Shown: positions 4,850 to 5,678 of the stretch, in pieces | How positions within the stretch are numbered: position 1 is the first letter of the stretch | Layout: each line of letters opens with the position of its first letter | Source of the DNA: Deltaproteobacteria bacterium | Lineage (GTDB): Bacteria; Myxococcota_A; Polyangia; Haliangiales; Haliangiaceae | NCBI GenBank assembly: GCA_013813945.1 | Contig: JACCQV010001179.1 | Coordinates: forward strand, 1-5,678 | Direction: 5' to 3' | DNA length: 5,678 nt | Program-made: the position numbers and the translations under genes | The notes under the pieces: generated by a model | Seen by the model: the letters and a program-made list of their open reading frames with translations, nothing else | Told to the model about the DNA's origin: nothing | Database searches by the model: none

Positions 4850-5143
4850 TTACTTCTTGTCGGGCGACGCGGGGGTGGAGCTTGGCTTCGCTCCGCCCGG
4901 AGGCGCAGGAACCAGCGGCCGCTGTCCCTCCGGCGAGCCCGCTGCTTCGCGCTGTGCCTGCTGCGCGTCCTGCACGTCGTCGCTGGTCGTCGTGACGCGA
5001 TGGCGTTCATCGTCATCGACGCTTGCCGGCGGAGCTACCGCCGGAGTGCGCTTGGTCGTGGCCGTGGGTGTTTTCGCGACCGCGCCCTGGCTCGGTCCGC
5101 ACGCCGCCGACGAGAGGAGCAAGCAGGCTAGGAGGATCTTCAT
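4850..5143 (-). CDS. Small lipoprotein with a disordered Pro/Ala/Thr-rich body
   Basis: A 97-residue product. MKILLACLLLSSAACGPSQG is a textbook lipoprotein signal: one Lys, a hydrophobic core and the lipobox SAAC with Cys15 as the lipidation site. The rest has no hydrophobic core. It is rich in Pro, Ala, Thr and Ser with a short charged, Gln-rich stretch in the middle (DDVQDAQQAQREAAG, about 55-69), so it is probably an unstructured tether or linker in the periplasm or on the outer membrane. I know no family for it. The ATG at 5141-5143 is chosen over a longer frame opening at 5218 because it places the signal peptide at the N-terminus. A candidate leaderless promoter (GGGGTAGGGT, 7 nt before the ATG) lies directly upstream. 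The neighbours are another lipoprotein gene (ending 41 nt upstream) and the orphan ExbD gene downstream on the same strand, so an envelope role is likely but the job is unknown. Confidence 0.75.
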   Translation of the reverse strand: MKILLACLLLSSAACGPSQGAVAKTPTATTKRTPAVAPPASVDDDERHRVTTTSDDVQDAQQAQREAAGSPEGQRPLVPAPPGGAKPSSTPASPDKK

Positions 5144-5150
5144 ACCTGGA

Positions 5151-5178
5151 ACCCTACCCCCAGGAGATCCACCGGCAA
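5151..5178 (-). promoter_or_regulatory. Candidate promoter (TTGCCG-16-TAGGGT) for the small lipoprotein gene
   Basis: On the minus strand TTGCCG (5178-5173) is followed after 16 nt by TAGGGT (5156-5151), preceded by GGGG (5160-5157). The ATG comes 7 nt later, with only a poor AGG as ribosome site. This is the best two-box promoter in the window, and transcription would start at or next to the ATG. Confidence 0.45.
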
Positions 5179-5184
5179 GTCCGG

Positions 5185-5678
5185 CTACGGTGTTGGGTCG
5201 TCGGAGCAAAAGCAGCACTCCTCGGTGCCGTCCGGCGTGCGGCTCTGCGCCTCTGACCTGCAGCAGCCCATGTGGCAGCGGTGTGGATCGTACTCGTGCG
5301 CGGGCTGCAGCGCCACGTCGAGCTCGAGCCTGTCGGAGGTCGCCGAGAAGATGCGGAGGCAGTGGTCGCCGAACGCGTGAACAGAACGATCACGCGCGTC
5401 GGGTAGCCAGGGCTGTCCGGACACGTCGAGCGAGAGCACGATGGCGGTCGACCCATCGTCAAAATTATCGTGGGACCAGCCGCGGTACGTCGCACGCTCA
5501 CCGGAGGCCGCGATCGTGGTCTCGCGAGTGCGCACGAGCGTCTCGCGATGCCAGCGCAGATCTCCGGCGCACGGGCCCGCCGCCACGGCGTCTGCAGGAA
5601 CGGGCGGAGGCGTCGTGTGATGCGCGAGCGGTGGCGACGGCGGCGCCGCCGTGCCCCCGCAGCCGATCACTGCGAGGA
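5185..5678 (-). CDS. Cys-rich lipoprotein of unknown function, N-terminus beyond the window
   Basis: The frame is open to the right edge. The last visible codons before the body read LAVIGCGG, which is the end of a signal peptide with lipobox VIGC; the true start is therefore outside the window. A GTG at 5668-5670 is just the Val of the lipobox, not the start. After the lipidated Cys comes a Pro/Ala/His linker, then a compact domain with beta-strand-like segments (TTIAASGERATYRGW, TAIVLSLDVSG, LRIFSATSDRLELDVAL). The C-terminus has a tight cysteine cluster, C-x3-CC-x14-CC-x-C (six Cys), with neighbouring His residues (DPHRCHMGCC). This may bind metal or, more likely outside the cytoplasm, form disulfides. 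Two further cysteines (36 and 106 counted from the first full codon) lie in the main domain. I recognise no family. It ends 41 nt before the small lipoprotein gene on the same strand. Confidence 0.75.
   Translation of the reverse strand, partial: LAVIGCGGTAAPPSPPLAHHTTPPPVPADAVAAGPCAGDLRWHRETLVRTRETTIAASGERATYRGWSHDNFDDGSTAIVLSLDVSGQPWLPDARDRSVHAFGDHCLRIFSATSDRLELDVALQPAHEYDPHRCHMGCCRSEAQSRTPDGTEECCFCSDDPTP

Noticed and set aside
3980..5131. 383-codon plus-strand open frame across the HAD and orphan ExbD genes
   Set aside because: It overlaps two genes with clear family motifs in other frames, and its product is Arg/Ser-rich with no domain.
1..5678. CRISPR array, tRNA, rRNA, insertion sequence or phage attachment site
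   Set aside because: I saw no spaced direct repeats of CRISPR size, no cloverleaf, no transposase and no terminal inverted repeats. The genes share one coding style, so no transfer event is visible.

Overview
The window is GC-rich DNA with a strong preference for G or C at third codon positions. It is densely packed with envelope genes: ExbB/ExbD-type proton-channel proteins, several lipoproteins and a secreted trypsin-like protease. This mix, with one ExbB paired to two ExbDs plus an extra orphan ExbD, fits a myxobacterium-like member of the Myxococcota (former Deltaproteobacteria). That placement is inferred from style and gene content; there is no rRNA or other marker to prove it.

Layout. 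(1) Positions 1-1547, minus strand: an operon transcribed right to left, encoding an ExbB/TolQ/MotA-type channel (906-1547), a first ExbD/TolR protein (358-864) and a second, different ExbD/TolR protein that runs off the left edge (1-346). (2) Positions 1548-1809: a divergent intergenic region with candidate promoters on both strands, a small palindrome and a possible 16-codon leader ORF. (3) Positions 1810-4224, plus strand: an unrecognised single-pass membrane protein (1810-2388), a lipoprotein trypsin-like (S1C/HtrA-type) protease with a non-PDZ C-terminal domain (2452-3531), and a HAD-superfamily phosphatase (3559-4224). (4) Positions 4235-5678, minus strand, convergent with the HAD gene: a Cys-rich lipoprotein cut by the right edge (5185-5678), a small disordered lipoprotein (4850-5143), and a third ExbD (4235-4735) that is a close paralogue of the one at 358-864 but has no ExbB beside it here.

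How it may work together. The ExbB-ExbD-ExbD set should form an inner-membrane channel driven by the proton motive force, passing energy to an unseen periplasmic partner (TonB-like, Pal-like or motility machinery). The orphan ExbD is so similar in its membrane helix that it could join the same ExbB pentamer. The protease and the small lipoproteins lie on the periplasmic side of the envelope. The HAD phosphatase looks like a metabolic passenger.

Regulation. The exbB/exbD genes of the left operon have good Shine-Dalgarno sites. Several other genes lack one and instead carry a G4-(N)-TANNNT element only 7-9 nt before the start codon, which suggests leaderless transcripts. A cluster of dyads lies upstream of the orphan exbD. 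There is no rRNA, tRNA, CRISPR array, insertion sequence or attachment site that I can support, and no gene-free stretch longer than 300 bases.
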